Part shown: positions 33,936 through 42,872 of the stretch, one piece after another
How the letters are laid out: every line of letters starts with the position of its first letter
How positions within the stretch are numbered: the stretch's first letter is position 1
Assembly: GCA_052315415.1 (NCBI GenBank)
Contig: JBLSDH010000001.1
Location: forward strand, 62,001-126,000
Reading direction: 5' to 3'
Length of the DNA stretch: 64,000 nt
From: Cuniculiplasma sp052315415
Lineage (GTDB): Archaea; Thermoplasmatota; Thermoplasmata; Thermoplasmatales; Thermoplasmataceae
Translations under genes and position numbers: made by a program
The notes under the pieces: generated by a model
Databases searched by the model: none
What the model was told of the DNA's origin: nothing
What the model saw: the letters and a program-made list of their open reading frames with translations, nothing else

Positions 33936-35231
33936 TCAGGTTGGTTGAGATGAAACAGGGCCATCCCTGTTTGAACCTCTCTTCCTTTCCTTTTCGTAAA
34001 GATAAAGAATACCACCTATGAATATTGTGATTGTTCCTGTGTAAAAAGCCTCCACTCCCAAGGTAAGCATGATAAGGGCTGAGAGGATAACAGAAACTAT
34101 CTGAACGTAGGGATATAGAGGAGACTGGAAATCACCCTTAACCTTTCTTTTTCTAAGAATCATAACTGAAATACCTGTAACTGCGTAGGAAACGATTACG
34201 CCAAAATTTGAAACCAATGCAATCAGCTGAACATTACCGGCAAAAAGGAAAGCCACTGCCACTGCTCCGATTATGATGGTTGCTCTCTTAGGTGAATCCT
34301 TTTGCCTACCCTGTATAAACTTTGGTAGAAGCCTATCTTCACTCATCTGTAGAAGTGTTCTAGATCCAGCAACTATAAGTGAGAGGGTAACAGTAAATGT
34401 TGCTATAATGGCAACAAAATCAACTGAATATGAAATGAATTGAGGTACATGGGCATACTCCAGGGCTATGGACATTGGATTTCCGTTTATCCCATAGAGC
34501 TGATATGGCATTAGGGCAAGCATTCCAAGCACTATTAGCATATAAAGTGATGTACTTATTGCCAGAGCTGAGATTATGGCAGCAGGGAGATTTTTTGAAG
34601 GATTCTCTACTTCCGGCCCAAGTGTAGCAATTGTGTTGAAACCGGAATATGCAAAAAATGACAGGGAAGCTGCTTCCAGGATTCCTGTAAATCCGTGAAA
34701 TTGAAATGGCTCAAATCTTGCTGGAACCCACTTTCCGTAAAATACAGAAGCTAGGAGAAATAGAACCAGCCCTGAAACCGTTATGTAAACAAGTATATGT
34801 TCTATTTTAGCCACCGTGTTTATGTTCCCGTAATCTATGGCAGTACCAAGTGCTATGAGTATTGCTGCAATGAATAATATTAGAAAGTATGGTATTTTTA
34901 TAAACGCGGAAATGTATGATCCGAAACCAATGCTCACTGCAGAAGCAGCTATTCCGTAGGATATGGAACGTATCCACCCCATTATAAAACCTGCTCCATC
35001 TCCCATTGTTTCCCTTGTAAATGAATAAAGACCACCGTGTGAAATTATTTTTGAAGAGAGTTCAGCACTGTTAAGTGAAATTGTAAGTGCAAGAATCGCA
35101 GTTATTATGAATGCTATTATTGCCCCTGGGCCGGCATCACTTATTGCAGAACCTGCAAGCACAAATATGCCTGCACCAATAATATTTCCAAGTCCAATAA
35201 ATGTTGCCTGCCATTTGGTGAGCATAAACAT
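33936..35231 (-). CDS. APC-family amino-acid permease
   Basis: 431-residue secondary transporter with about twelve membrane helices. The N-terminal GLGNIIGAGIFVLAGSAISDAGPGA is the APC hallmark for substrate binding, and FFAYSGFNTIATLGPEVENPSKNLPAAI is the conserved helix-6 region. Probably imports an amino acid using a proton or sodium gradient. A second ATG (35225) is in frame; a TTTATAAATAAAT box lies near 35239-35251, which suits the second start on a leaderless mRNA. Confidence 0.92.
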   Translation of the reverse strand: MFMLTKWQATFIGLGNIIGAGIFVLAGSAISDAGPGAIIAFIITAILALTISLNSAELSSKIISHGGLYSFTRETMGDGAGFIMGWIRSISYGIAASAVSIGFGSYISAFIKIPYFLILFIAAILIALGTAIDYGNINTVAKIEHILVYITVSGLVLFLLASVFYGKWVPARFEPFQFHGFTGILEAASLSFFAYSGFNTIATLGPEVENPSKNLPAAIISALAISTSLYMLIVLGMLALMPYQLYGINGNPMSIALEYAHVPQFISYSVDFVAIIATFTVTLSLIVAGSRTLLQMSEDRLLPKFIQGRQKDSPKRATIIIGAVAVAFLFAGNVQLIALVSNFGVIVSYAVTGISVMILRKRKVKGDFQSPLYPYVQIVSVILSALIMLTLGVEAFYTGTITIFIGGILYLYEKERKRGSNRDGPVSSQPT

Positions 35232-35266
35232 GTAAGAGGATTTATTTATAAAAAATGTTTTAATTA

Positions 35267-37261
35267 TTATCTGTTTCTGAACTCAGGTTTTCTTTTCTGG
35301 ACAAAGGCAGAGATTCCTTCCATAAAGTCCTTTGATGCATATATGCTACCCATTGCAATTGATTCCATTTCGAGGCCAGCATCGTATGAAATGTCAAAAC
35401 CCTTGTTAAGAAGTCTTTTTGTTAGTGATATTGAAACAGGAGAAACCTTTTGAGAAAGATCTCTTGCAAAATTGAATGTATCCTCCCTCAGCTTATCCTG
35501 TTCAAATATCTTCTGAACTATCCCTAGCTCATGAGCTGCTTCACCTGTAATTCTCTCACCTGTAAGAACAAGATATGATGCCATGGAGAGACCTATAAGC
35601 CTTGAAAGCCTCTGAGATCCACTCCATCCAGGAAGGAGGCCTATTGTTACCTCTGGAAAACCTATAACACACTCTCTATGCGATATCCTGATATCACAGT
35701 TTAGTGAAAGTTCAAAACCACCACCAAGTACATATTTTGACATTTCCGCAATAACTATCTGGGGCATTTCAGTAATCTTTTTGAATATTCGTTCTCCCAT
35801 TCTTGATTGTTCTATAAATGCAAGATGATCTGGTATGAATTGAGTTAATTCTGCACCGGCTGAGAATTCACCATTCTTCCCTCTTATTATTATAACGTAT
35901 GACTCCCTGTCTTCACGAAGCACGTCAAGTGCCCTATCCAGTTCCTCAAGTACTTTGTTGTTCAGTAGATTGTGCCTTCCGTTCTCAATCTCCATTATTG
36001 CAACATGTTCATTGTAAGATATTCCTATAAATTGACCATTAAAAGAAGGATGTTCTCCCTGAACTTCCATTGCAGACTTTTTATCCTTTGAATCAGATTG
36101 GTCCAACTTTTTGTTTATCATTTCCTTGAGCTTTCCTTCTTTTATGGATTTGGCTGGCTCAAAAACACTCAGGCCATACTTTTCGTGTATTTTTTCAAGC
36201 TTTGACTTGACTTCAGAATTCGACAGACCCTTTGCTGCTGAAATAGGGCCGAATGGTCTGTTCATGCCGTTTACAAATGCAACCTCTATATCGTCCGGAG
36301 ATGCAACACCTTCTTCAATTAATTTTACAGCCTCATTTATCTCAAGTGATAGGATGTCCATGAGATCAACTTTTGAAGAAGGTTCTGATTTTGGGATTAT
36401 GGCCTTTCCATCTTTCCATTGATAGAAACCTGTTCCCGTTTTTCTTCCAAGCTGATTTTTCTCTACCATTTCTTTTATTGTTTTCTCCTTACCATAATCC
36501 GGTGAAAGTGTCTTTGAATAGTATTCCAGGGAGTGGTAAACAGTGTCCACCCCTACATAATCCATGAGCTCATATGGTCCCATTGGTAACCCCTGACTCT
36601 TTGCGAACGCATCTATAGCCTCAGGCTTGTCAACCTTGTGATCCAGAAGAACTGCAAAGAAAAGTGATTCAGGTGCGCTTATTCTGTTCACAATAAATCC
36701 TGCACTATCTTTCAAAACTTTTACAGGAATCTTACCAATAGATTTTGAAAAATTGAATACTGTTTCAAAAACTTCATCAGATGTTTTTTCTCCTCTGATG
36801 ACCTCAACCAGTTTCATAATCTGAGCAGGATTAAAGAAATGCATACCTACAAGTCGTGATGGATCCTTTAAGGATTTTCCAATCTCACTTATTCTTATGT
36901 TAGATGTATTGGATGCAAATATGGTGTCCTTCCTGCTAAGATCCTCTATCTTTTTAAAAACATCAGATTTTAATTCAGGTATCTCCGGCACTGCCTCAAT
37001 TACAATGTCTTTATCATCAAGTGCTTTTTTCATGTCCTTGCTGAACTCTATTCTTCCCATTATCTTTTGAAGATCGTCACTCTTTATTCTTCCTGCCTTT
37101 ACAAATCTTTCAAGACTCTGAGTTATCATATCCTTTGCTTTTGGCAGTGCCTCCTCATAGCTGTCAAAAACAGAAACACTAAAACCAGCTGTTGCCACAA
37201 CCTGAGCTATTCCGCTTCCCATTAGTCCCGCACCAACAACAGCAATTTTTTTAATTTCCAA
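35267..37261 (-). CDS. 3-hydroxyacyl-CoA dehydrogenase / enoyl-CoA hydratase fusion
   Basis: 664-residue bifunctional enzyme. The N-terminal dehydrogenase has an NAD motif VVGAGLMGSGIAQV and the GMHFFNPAQIMKLVEVI block. The C-terminal crotonase domain (from about residue 400) has AGAELTQF, GGGFELSLNCDIRIS and FPEVTIGLLPGWSGSQRL with the catalytic glutamate. It would hydrate an enoyl-CoA and oxidise the 3-hydroxyacyl-CoA, in beta-oxidation or in a 4-hydroxybutyrate-type route. Start is TTG at 37259-37261 with GGAG upstream; the conserved N-terminus confirms it. Follows the SCP2-like gene. Confidence 0.93.
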   Translation of the reverse strand: MEIKKIAVVGAGLMGSGIAQVVATAGFSVSVFDSYEEALPKAKDMITQSLERFVKAGRIKSDDLQKIMGRIEFSKDMKKALDDKDIVIEAVPEIPELKSDVFKKIEDLSRKDTIFASNTSNIRISEIGKSLKDPSRLVGMHFFNPAQIMKLVEVIRGEKTSDEVFETVFNFSKSIGKIPVKVLKDSAGFIVNRISAPESLFFAVLLDHKVDKPEAIDAFAKSQGLPMGPYELMDYVGVDTVYHSLEYYSKTLSPDYGKEKTIKEMVEKNQLGRKTGTGFYQWKDGKAIIPKSEPSSKVDLMDILSLEINEAVKLIEEGVASPDDIEVAFVNGMNRPFGPISAAKGLSNSEVKSKLEKIHEKYGLSVFEPAKSIKEGKLKEMINKKLDQSDSKDKKSAMEVQGEHPSFNGQFIGISYNEHVAIMEIENGRHNLLNNKVLEELDRALDVLREDRESYVIIIRGKNGEFSAGAELTQFIPDHLAFIEQSRMGERIFKKITEMPQIVIAEMSKYVLGGGFELSLNCDIRISHRECVIGFPEVTIGLLPGWSGSQRLSRLIGLSMASYLVLTGERITGEAAHELGIVQKIFEQDKLREDTFNFARDLSQKVSPVSISLTKRLLNKGFDISYDAGLEMESIAMGSIYASKDFMEGISAFVQKRKPEFRNR

Positions 37262-37267
37262 AAGCCC

Positions 37268-37609
37268 TCACTCCTTTAATTTTTTCATAACACCCGTTAT
37301 TTTAGTGGCACTCATAATATCCCCACTAACTGATATCTTTCTGCTCATGAAGGCCATAACCGGATCCAACTTACCCGTCATCAACTGTTCCAAAACCTCA
37401 TCTGTACCCTTTATTGTGGTGGTGGGTTTTTCATTTTTACCAGTTTTCATCTCAATTTTACCCTGAGAAATTGAAACAAAATAAGGTTCTCCATCCTCCG
37501 GTATAAACTGGAAGACGTTATTCATACCTGAGATCTCCTTCTTTACAACATCCTTTTCCCCGTACTTCTGTATCATTCCATTTAAAGTGTCGAATGAACT
37601 CATAAACAT
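37268..37609 (-). CDS. SCP2-like sterol-transfer-fold protein
   Basis: 113-residue SCP2-domain protein. VFQFIPEDGEPYFVSISQGKIEMKTG and EVLEQLMTGKLDPVMAFMSRKISVSGDI are the characteristic segments. Such proteins bind acyl chains or acyl-CoA; its position directly upstream of the hydroxyacyl-CoA dehydrogenase/hydratase gene (6 nt gap) supports a role in handling acyl-CoA. A second ATG (37603) is equally possible as start. Confidence 0.9.
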   Translation of the reverse strand: MFMSSFDTLNGMIQKYGEKDVVKKEISGMNNVFQFIPEDGEPYFVSISQGKIEMKTGKNEKPTTTIKGTDEVLEQLMTGKLDPVMAFMSRKISVSGDIMSATKITGVMKKLKE

Positions 37610-37675
37610 TCAGTAAAACAATGGTTAAAATCTTATTGGTATTTTTATAACGTTTTGTATATAAAGAAAGAAAAA

Positions 37676-38368
37676 TCATTCTTTTGTTGAAGCCATTATT
37701 ACATTTTCCAGGAATTCATCCTCGCTTTTTGCACCTACAAGTTCAATTTTACCGTTAATAACTGTGTGTGGAACTCCGTTGACACCAACTCTGTCTGCCT
37801 CTTCAAGAAATTCTATTGAATCAACCATCTCTGATCTTATCTTCTCTGAGACGACTGCGAATCTGTGAAAAGTTCCAACTGCTATTGGGCACCATTTGCA
37901 CTCAAGTGTGGTATATATTTTCACATCTACCTCTTCATCCAGATTCTTCAAAGCATTTACAGTGCTTTCTTTTAAACCTGTGTTCCCTGTTGACAATGCC
38001 TCAATTGATTCTAAGAATGAAGCAAACTCATAATATAATGGTGCCCCCCTGAATCTTACATTCCTTGCTTTGTGATCATCAGATGTCAGTATTAACAATG
38101 GTGTTTCTTTTATATCAGTAATGTCTTTTTCATTTGCAACATTATGCTCACTTACCTTTATTTTCTCCTCTATTTCTGACATCTCCCTCAATAATTTCTT
38201 TATTTCAGGGATGTATTCTGATTCATCTCTCTCATCATAATAAAAATCTATGTAAACAGGATTTTTTAAGGTTTTATTGAATCTCTCCTTGATCTGTTTT
38301 GCAATTTCATCGTTTATGATTGGCTTTTCTTCCCTATTTTTTTCTGATTTTAAATTCTCTTGAGTCAT
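37676..38368 (-). CDS. Protein disulfide oxidoreductase-like double thioredoxin fold
   Basis: 230 residues resembling archaeal PDO/glutaredoxin-like proteins with two thioredoxin folds. The C-terminal fold has a CxxC active site CKWC (C157, C160) and the cis-proline motif GVPHTVING (P200). In the N-terminal fold, where PDO has its first CxxC, the sequence is FYYDERDESEY without cysteines. The N-terminal 20 residues are charged and non-conserved. A cytosolic disulfide exchange role is likely; only one active site remains. Confidence 0.8.
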   Translation of the reverse strand: MTQENLKSEKNREEKPIINDEIAKQIKERFNKTLKNPVYIDFYYDERDESEYIPEIKKLLREMSEIEEKIKVSEHNVANEKDITDIKETPLLILTSDDHKARNVRFRGAPLYYEFASFLESIEALSTGNTGLKESTVNALKNLDEEVDVKIYTTLECKWCPIAVGTFHRFAVVSEKIRSEMVDSIEFLEEADRVGVNGVPHTVINGKIELVGAKSEDEFLENVIMASTKE

Positions 38369-38439
38369 GGTTGATTATCTATGAATGGTATATTAAAAAA
38401 TTGATTTTTTTAAGAAGTGATATCTCAATTTTAAGAATG

Positions 38440-38447
38440 TTTAATAG
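38440..38447 (+). promoter_or_regulatory. TATA-like box of the MBL hydrolase gene
   Basis: TTTAATAG centred 26 nt before the ATG at 38470, supporting that start rather than the longer open frame from 38320. Confidence 0.45.
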
Positions 38448-38469
38448 TTATTATTTTATCATTTCATAT

Positions 38470-39144
38470 ATGAGGCCGCTTCAAATAAGAAAAGTGATCA
38501 ACGGAGTCATAATGACAAACACATACATTGTTCACTGTGATGGTGAAGGTATTATAATTGACTCTGGTGGAGAAACAGATAAGATTGAAAAAGAAATAGA
38601 AAATCTTGAGGTAAGGCCTAAACTGTTAATATCCACCCATGGGCACTTTGATCATGTAATGGGTATGGATTATCTATCCAGGAAATATGAAATTCCCTTT
38701 TATATGTCAAAATTGGATCAAATGGTTTTGCTTGAGAATAAAAAATTATACGAAGGTTTCAGGGATCAACTTAAAAATTATTCCAATACCTCAATCCCTG
38801 ATGAATTCAGGCCTATTGATTTTAAAAACATAGATATAGGAGGGCATAAGCTTGAAATAATTGAAACTCCAGGACATACGCCTGGAAGTATATCAATAAA
38901 AGGCGATGGTTTTATTTTTTCCGGAGACACAATATTTAGACTATCTGTTGGTAGATTCGATCTGGGTGGAGATCCTGAAAAACTTGTATCATCCATTAAA
39001 TTTTACACCAACCTGGACAAGAATACAAAGATATATCCTGGTCATGGAGATAGCACAGATGTAAGGTACGAAATTCTGAATAATAGTTTTTTAAAGGATA
39101 GGGATCTTATTTTAAAATTTGTAAAATATAAATCAACCCTGTGA
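38470..39144 (+). CDS. Metallo-beta-lactamase-fold hydrolase (glyoxalase II-like)
   Basis: 224-residue MBL-fold enzyme. The metal motif STHGHFDHVMG (HxHxDH), ETPGHTPGSISI and FSGDTIF with a final GHGDST histidine make up the binuclear metal site. Family members include glyoxalase II and persulfide dioxygenase-like enzymes; substrate not assignable. The start MRPLQIRKV fits the family N-terminus; the 50 residues upstream in frame are low-complexity and overlap the divergent gene. The end overlaps the convergent cobalamin adenosyltransferase gene by 12 bp. Confidence 0.88.
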   Translation: MRPLQIRKVINGVIMTNTYIVHCDGEGIIIDSGGETDKIEKEIENLEVRPKLLISTHGHFDHVMGMDYLSRKYEIPFYMSKLDQMVLLENKKLYEGFRDQLKNYSNTSIPDEFRPIDFKNIDIGGHKLEIIETPGHTPGSISIKGDGFIFSGDTIFRLSVGRFDLGGDPEKLVSSIKFYTNLDKNTKIYPGHGDSTDVRYEILNNSFLKDRDLILKFVKYKSTL

Positions 39145-39672
39145 TTCTCTCAATGGCCATATTTTCTCCTCTATTCCTTCCCTTTTGTTTGAAACCAGTG
39201 ATAGAAAAAACAACATTGATGATAGCCTATTCACATATTGTTCAACCACTGGACTCACATCAAAACCCTCATTCTTTGCACTTACAAGGCTCCTCTCTAC
39301 TCTTCTGCAAACAGTTCTTGCGATATGAAGAGAAGTTGAGGCCTCAGTTCCACCAGGAATTACAAAAAGGTAAATTTTTCCGAATTCCTTTCTGTATACT
39401 GTAATTCTATCCTCAAGCCATTTTACCCTCTCTTCCGTTATAACCCTTCTCTTTCCCTGTGCTGTAATATGTTCTCCACACGTGAATATATCTTTCTGAA
39501 TCTCCAAAAGATCTTCCTTAATGTCATCATATTTTGAAAGCACCCTTGCATGACCTACAAAGGAATTCAATTCATCAAAACCGCCCTCAGCATCTATTAT
39601 TGATGATCCCTTGCTTATCCTGACACCCATCCCAGTATCCGTTTCACCTGTGTCTCCTTTTCTGGTATACAT
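39133..39672 (-). CDS. pduO: Cob(I)alamin adenosyltransferase, PduO type
   Basis: Converts cob(I)alamin and ATP to adenosylcobalamin, 179 residues. The N-terminal YTRKGDTGETDTG is the ATP-binding motif, with FDELNSFVGHAR and the C-terminal ARTVCRRVERSLV and QYVNRLSSMLFFLSL signatures. Suggests that the organism uses B12 coenzyme; the dependent enzymes are not visible in this window. Confidence 0.95.
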   Translation of the reverse strand: MYTRKGDTGETDTGMGVRISKGSSIIDAEGGFDELNSFVGHARVLSKYDDIKEDLLEIQKDIFTCGEHITAQGKRRVITEERVKWLEDRITVYRKEFGKIYLFVIPGGTEASTSLHIARTVCRRVERSLVSAKNEGFDVSPVVEQYVNRLSSMLFFLSLVSNKREGIEEKIWPLRESQG

Positions 39673-39883
39673 GTATTGAGGAAATTTAAACAGGATAAAA
39701 AGTTTTTTTCATTATTATTAAAAATTTTTTCTCATATTATATATCCATTAAAAAATGAAATGACCTCAGAATTGTATCACTTTTTCAAAATGTGAAATTA
39801 AAATTTATTGTAAATAAACCTTAAAATTGATATACTATTTTTATAAACGAATAATTTAAATATAAATATTATCATGTTAATTT
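39673..39883. other. AT-rich intergenic region
   Basis: 211 bp with no open frame or stable stem that I can see. It holds short T runs (39703-39709, 39725-39730) and the promoters of both flanking genes. Confidence 0.5.
39853..39867 (+). promoter_or_regulatory. TATA-like box of the 39884 gene
   Basis: AATTTAAATATAAAT centred about 24 nt before the ATG at 39884; leaderless spacing. Confidence 0.5.
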
Positions 39884-40378
39884 ATGACAGACAGATCGGA
39901 AGAAATTAACGAAGAATCAAGGGAAATAATGGAGAAAATTATTAACAAATTGATTTCGATCAAAAAATCAATCATTGAAGATTATAAAAAGATAAGAGAA
40001 AAAAGCAAAATGGATCATTCCATAAAAATAGTTGATGATCTCATAAACATGGAGACTAATGACATTAGAATTTTGAGTGAAACAGAAATTAAACCGGAAA
40101 TTATGTATTCACAGAGAAAAGGGAGGGAAGAGGATTACAGGATGCTTGATCATATTATTAATTCAGAAGAAAAACCTAAGGCTGACGATCCAAGAAGTAT
40201 CCTTTCATGGAGAATTTCCATTTCAGACTACCTTTACAAAATGGAACTTCTTATGGCACAGGAATATGAGGATAAGAATGTGTCTGATCTTTTAAAAAAT
40301 CTGGCGGAAAGCGAAAAGAAAAGAAAAAACAGAATTACAGAAATTTATGAGGAATTGATTAACGGAGATTCATGGTAG
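39884..40378 (+). CDS. Helical protein of unknown function, possibly ferritin-like
   Basis: 164 residues, strongly charged and almost entirely helical by composition. Four helices can be drawn: residues 5-42, 45-80, 103-128 and 130-160. Acidic and histidine positions (MDHSIKIVDDLINMETND; LMAQEYEDKNVSDLLKNLAESEKKRK) recall a ferritin/rubrerythrin-like bundle, but clear ExxH pairs are lacking. I do not assign a function. It lies 40 bp before the ABC1 kinase gene on the same strand. Confidence 0.65.
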   Translation: MTDRSEEINEESREIMEKIINKLISIKKSIIEDYKKIREKSKMDHSIKIVDDLINMETNDIRILSETEIKPEIMYSQRKGREEDYRMLDHIINSEEKPKADDPRSILSWRISISDYLYKMELLMAQEYEDKNVSDLLKNLAESEKKRKNRITEIYEELINGDSW

Positions 40379-40418
40379 AATCCGGTAATCTTTATTGATA
40401 GTAAAAGCATAACCAACA

Positions 40419-41978
40419 ATGGAAGAGTGGGAAGATTACCTCTCTGGCATAAGAAGAAGAGAAATTCATGTTTTTTTTTCTCTTTATCCTTCTTTTAGAA
40501 GATTTCTTAAGGACAGAAGAGAGGCAAAAAATTCTGCCGAGAAGGAATGGAGTTACAAAAGAGAGAGAAATGGATACATAGCAGTTCAGAAATTTATTGA
40601 ATTAGGCCCCACTTTTATCAAGCTAGGGCAGATATTGTCTGCAAGGTCGGATATACTACCAAAAGAATATATCAAGGCATTTGAATTGTTGCAGGACCAG
40701 GTGCCTCCTGCCCCATTTGAAGAAGTAAAACCAATTATTGAGAAGGAGATAGGAAAAATAGAGGATATATTTGAAGATTTTAACACAAATGCAATATCTG
40801 GAGCATCCCTTGGACAGGTATATCTTGCAAAATACAAGGGTAAGGATGTGGTTGTAAAGGTTAACAGACCAAATGCAGAAAAGATATTGAAAAAAGATAT
40901 TGAAATTCTTACCAGAATTCTGAATCTGGCTAAGGGGAAGATAGAAAACTTCCTTTACATAAGTATTGAAAATATTTTGAAAGATTTCAGGAAAAGGGTT
41001 TTTGATGAACTGGATTACAGAAAGGAGGCTTACAATGCAGAGCATATCAGAAAGAACATAAAGGGAAGGGAAAAAATCCTAATTCCTGGTATCATTCGGG
41101 AATTGTCATCACGAAGTGTCCTGACAATGGAATATCTGCCAGGTATCAAGATAAGTGATGTTGAAAAATTAAGGGAAAAAAAATTGGATCTTAGCAGGAT
41201 AGCTTATGATGTGGATACATCATTTTTAAGAATGCTGCTCAGGGATGACATGTTTCATGCTGATCCACATCCTGGAAATATATCCATAGCAGAAGACGGT
41301 TCCATAATACTATACGATTTTGGAATGGTAGGTGACCTTGACAAAAAAACAAGATTCAATCTGTTATCATTCTATGATTCCCTGACAAGGAGAGATATAG
41401 AGGGAATAATAGATTCCCTGATTGCAATGGAGGCCCTATCTCCGGCAGCAAACAGAGGTGTAATAAGGAAAAGTATTGAGGTGGCCATGTCAGGACTCTC
41501 TGGTAAAAGGGCAGACGACAGCGAAATGAGAGAACTTTTGGAAATAGCAAACGGTGTTGTTTTTGAATTTCCATTTAGACTTCCCACTTCACTTGTTCTT
41601 TATATGAGAATGAGTTCCCTTCTGGAGGGCATATGCCTTTCCCTAGACCCTGATTTCAGATTTGTACGAGTGCTAAGAAAATTATTTGAAGAAGAAGGGT
41701 TGCTCAAGGAACTTTACAAAGGTCAGATAGAAAAATTTCAGGAAGATGCAATAAATTCATTTCAGTATGCTTTTGAACTGATTCCATTGATTAAGAGGAA
41801 ACTTGAGGGTGAAACTGAAACAGCACCTATTAGGCAGAAGAGGCAAAAAACACCTTTTTCTGTTTTTGGAGGCGTTCTTATCTTCAGCGGTATTTATGAA
41901 TACGGAATTAAACCTGATCTATTATCAGGAATAATGCTTATTGCAGGTTTTATAATTTCAGTGTATTCCCTCATTTAG
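40419..41978 (+). CDS. ABC1/UbiB-family atypical kinase
   Basis: 519-residue ADCK/UbiB protein. The KxGQ motif is TFIKLGQILSARSDILP, the alanine-rich nucleotide loop GASLGQVYLAKYKGKDVVVKVNRP, and the catalytic region is MFHADPHPGNISIAEDG followed by LYDFGMVG. The C-terminus carries two hydrophobic segments that anchor it in the membrane. Relatives support quinone synthesis or isoprenoid lipid handling; here perhaps menaquinone (inference). Confidence 0.93.
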   Translation: MEEWEDYLSGIRRREIHVFFSLYPSFRRFLKDRREAKNSAEKEWSYKRERNGYIAVQKFIELGPTFIKLGQILSARSDILPKEYIKAFELLQDQVPPAPFEEVKPIIEKEIGKIEDIFEDFNTNAISGASLGQVYLAKYKGKDVVVKVNRPNAEKILKKDIEILTRILNLAKGKIENFLYISIENILKDFRKRVFDELDYRKEAYNAEHIRKNIKGREKILIPGIIRELSSRSVLTMEYLPGIKISDVEKLREKKLDLSRIAYDVDTSFLRMLLRDDMFHADPHPGNISIAEDGSIILYDFGMVGDLDKKTRFNLLSFYDSLTRRDIEGIIDSLIAMEALSPAANRGVIRKSIEVAMSGLSGKRADDSEMRELLEIANGVVFEFPFRLPTSLVLYMRMSSLLEGICLSLDPDFRFVRVLRKLFEEEGLLKELYKGQIEKFQEDAINSFQYAFELIPLIKRKLEGETETAPIRQKRQKTPFSVFGGVLIFSGIYEYGIKPDLLSGIMLIAGFIISVYSLI

Positions 41979-42023
41979 AAATTATTTAAAAAAGATTAAT
42001 AGAAAATATATCATACACCACTG

Positions 42024-42872
42024 ATGAATCAGAGTGCCATTGAAAATAGAGGATACGGAGTATTTTCAGGTATCCAAAAGATGACAAGAATTCAACTTCT
42101 ATATTATGTTAGAACAGTTAGATTCCTGTTTATATTAATCATAACCCTTTTGGTGGATGCAATAGTTTTGGGCTTGGATTTTTATACAGGCCTGAATACA
42201 ATAAAAATTTCAAGTGTAAATTCCAATGGACTTTTTAGTTCCATTGTTTCGAATTTACCCATTCTGATTGTTCCACTAATAGGAGCACTTTACGGGGGGG
42301 ATGCGGTAAGCCTAGATACAGGAACAAATGCAGGCTATTTCATGATGACAACCCCTGTAAATAAAATCAGCATGCTGATTGGAAGGTTCATAGCAGCCCT
42401 CATACTTGGGACTGTCTCAATCTCAATATTATATATAACTGGAGCAGGTCTATCACAGTATCTCTACGGAAACATAACCTCTCTGGCACTTGAATCTTTT
42501 GGATTTGCAGTTCTTGGACTTGCTGCAACAATTGCCTTTTCGTTTTTCCTTGGCTCACTTGTAAAAAGTCCTTTACTTGGACTCATAGTATCCATAATAG
42601 TTCTTCTCCTAGTTTTTCCCATTATCGACGGTTCATTATCTTTAACTAGCATAGAACCATGGTTTTCAATATCTTATGGTTTACAGATTATATCCAATAT
42701 ATTTGAACCAATCACTCATGTCAGTGTAAGAGCCATTGGACATACAGGTATTACTATAACAACATTCAATGCATATCCACATGAGGCGGCATTTATACTT
42801 CTAGGGTATACAATTATAGGGTTGGTACTTAGTGCAATAATCTTTCTGAGAAAAGAGGTGAGTCCTCAGTGA
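42024..42872 (+). CDS. ABC-2 type transporter membrane protein
   Basis: 282-residue membrane protein with about six helices, including the ABC-2 style segment FSSIVSNLPILIVPLIGALYGGDAVSLDTGTNAGYFMMTTPVNK. It precedes an ATPase gene that overlaps it by 4 bp (GTGA). Together they form an exporter of unknown substrate, possibly a drug or lipid. Confidence 0.85.
   Translation: MNQSAIENRGYGVFSGIQKMTRIQLLYYVRTVRFLFILIITLLVDAIVLGLDFYTGLNTIKISSVNSNGLFSSIVSNLPILIVPLIGALYGGDAVSLDTGTNAGYFMMTTPVNKISMLIGRFIAALILGTVSISILYITGAGLSQYLYGNITSLALESFGFAVLGLAATIAFSFFLGSLVKSPLLGLIVSIIVLLLVFPIIDGSLSLTSIEPWFSISYGLQIISNIFEPITHVSVRAIGHTGITITTFNAYPHEAAFILLGYTIIGLVLSAIIFLRKEVSPQ

Noticed and set aside
38320..38469. Longer N-terminus for the MBL hydrolase
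   Set aside because: The extra 50 residues are hydrophobic low-complexity, overlap the divergent gene and lie upstream of the promoter that fits the ATG at 38470.
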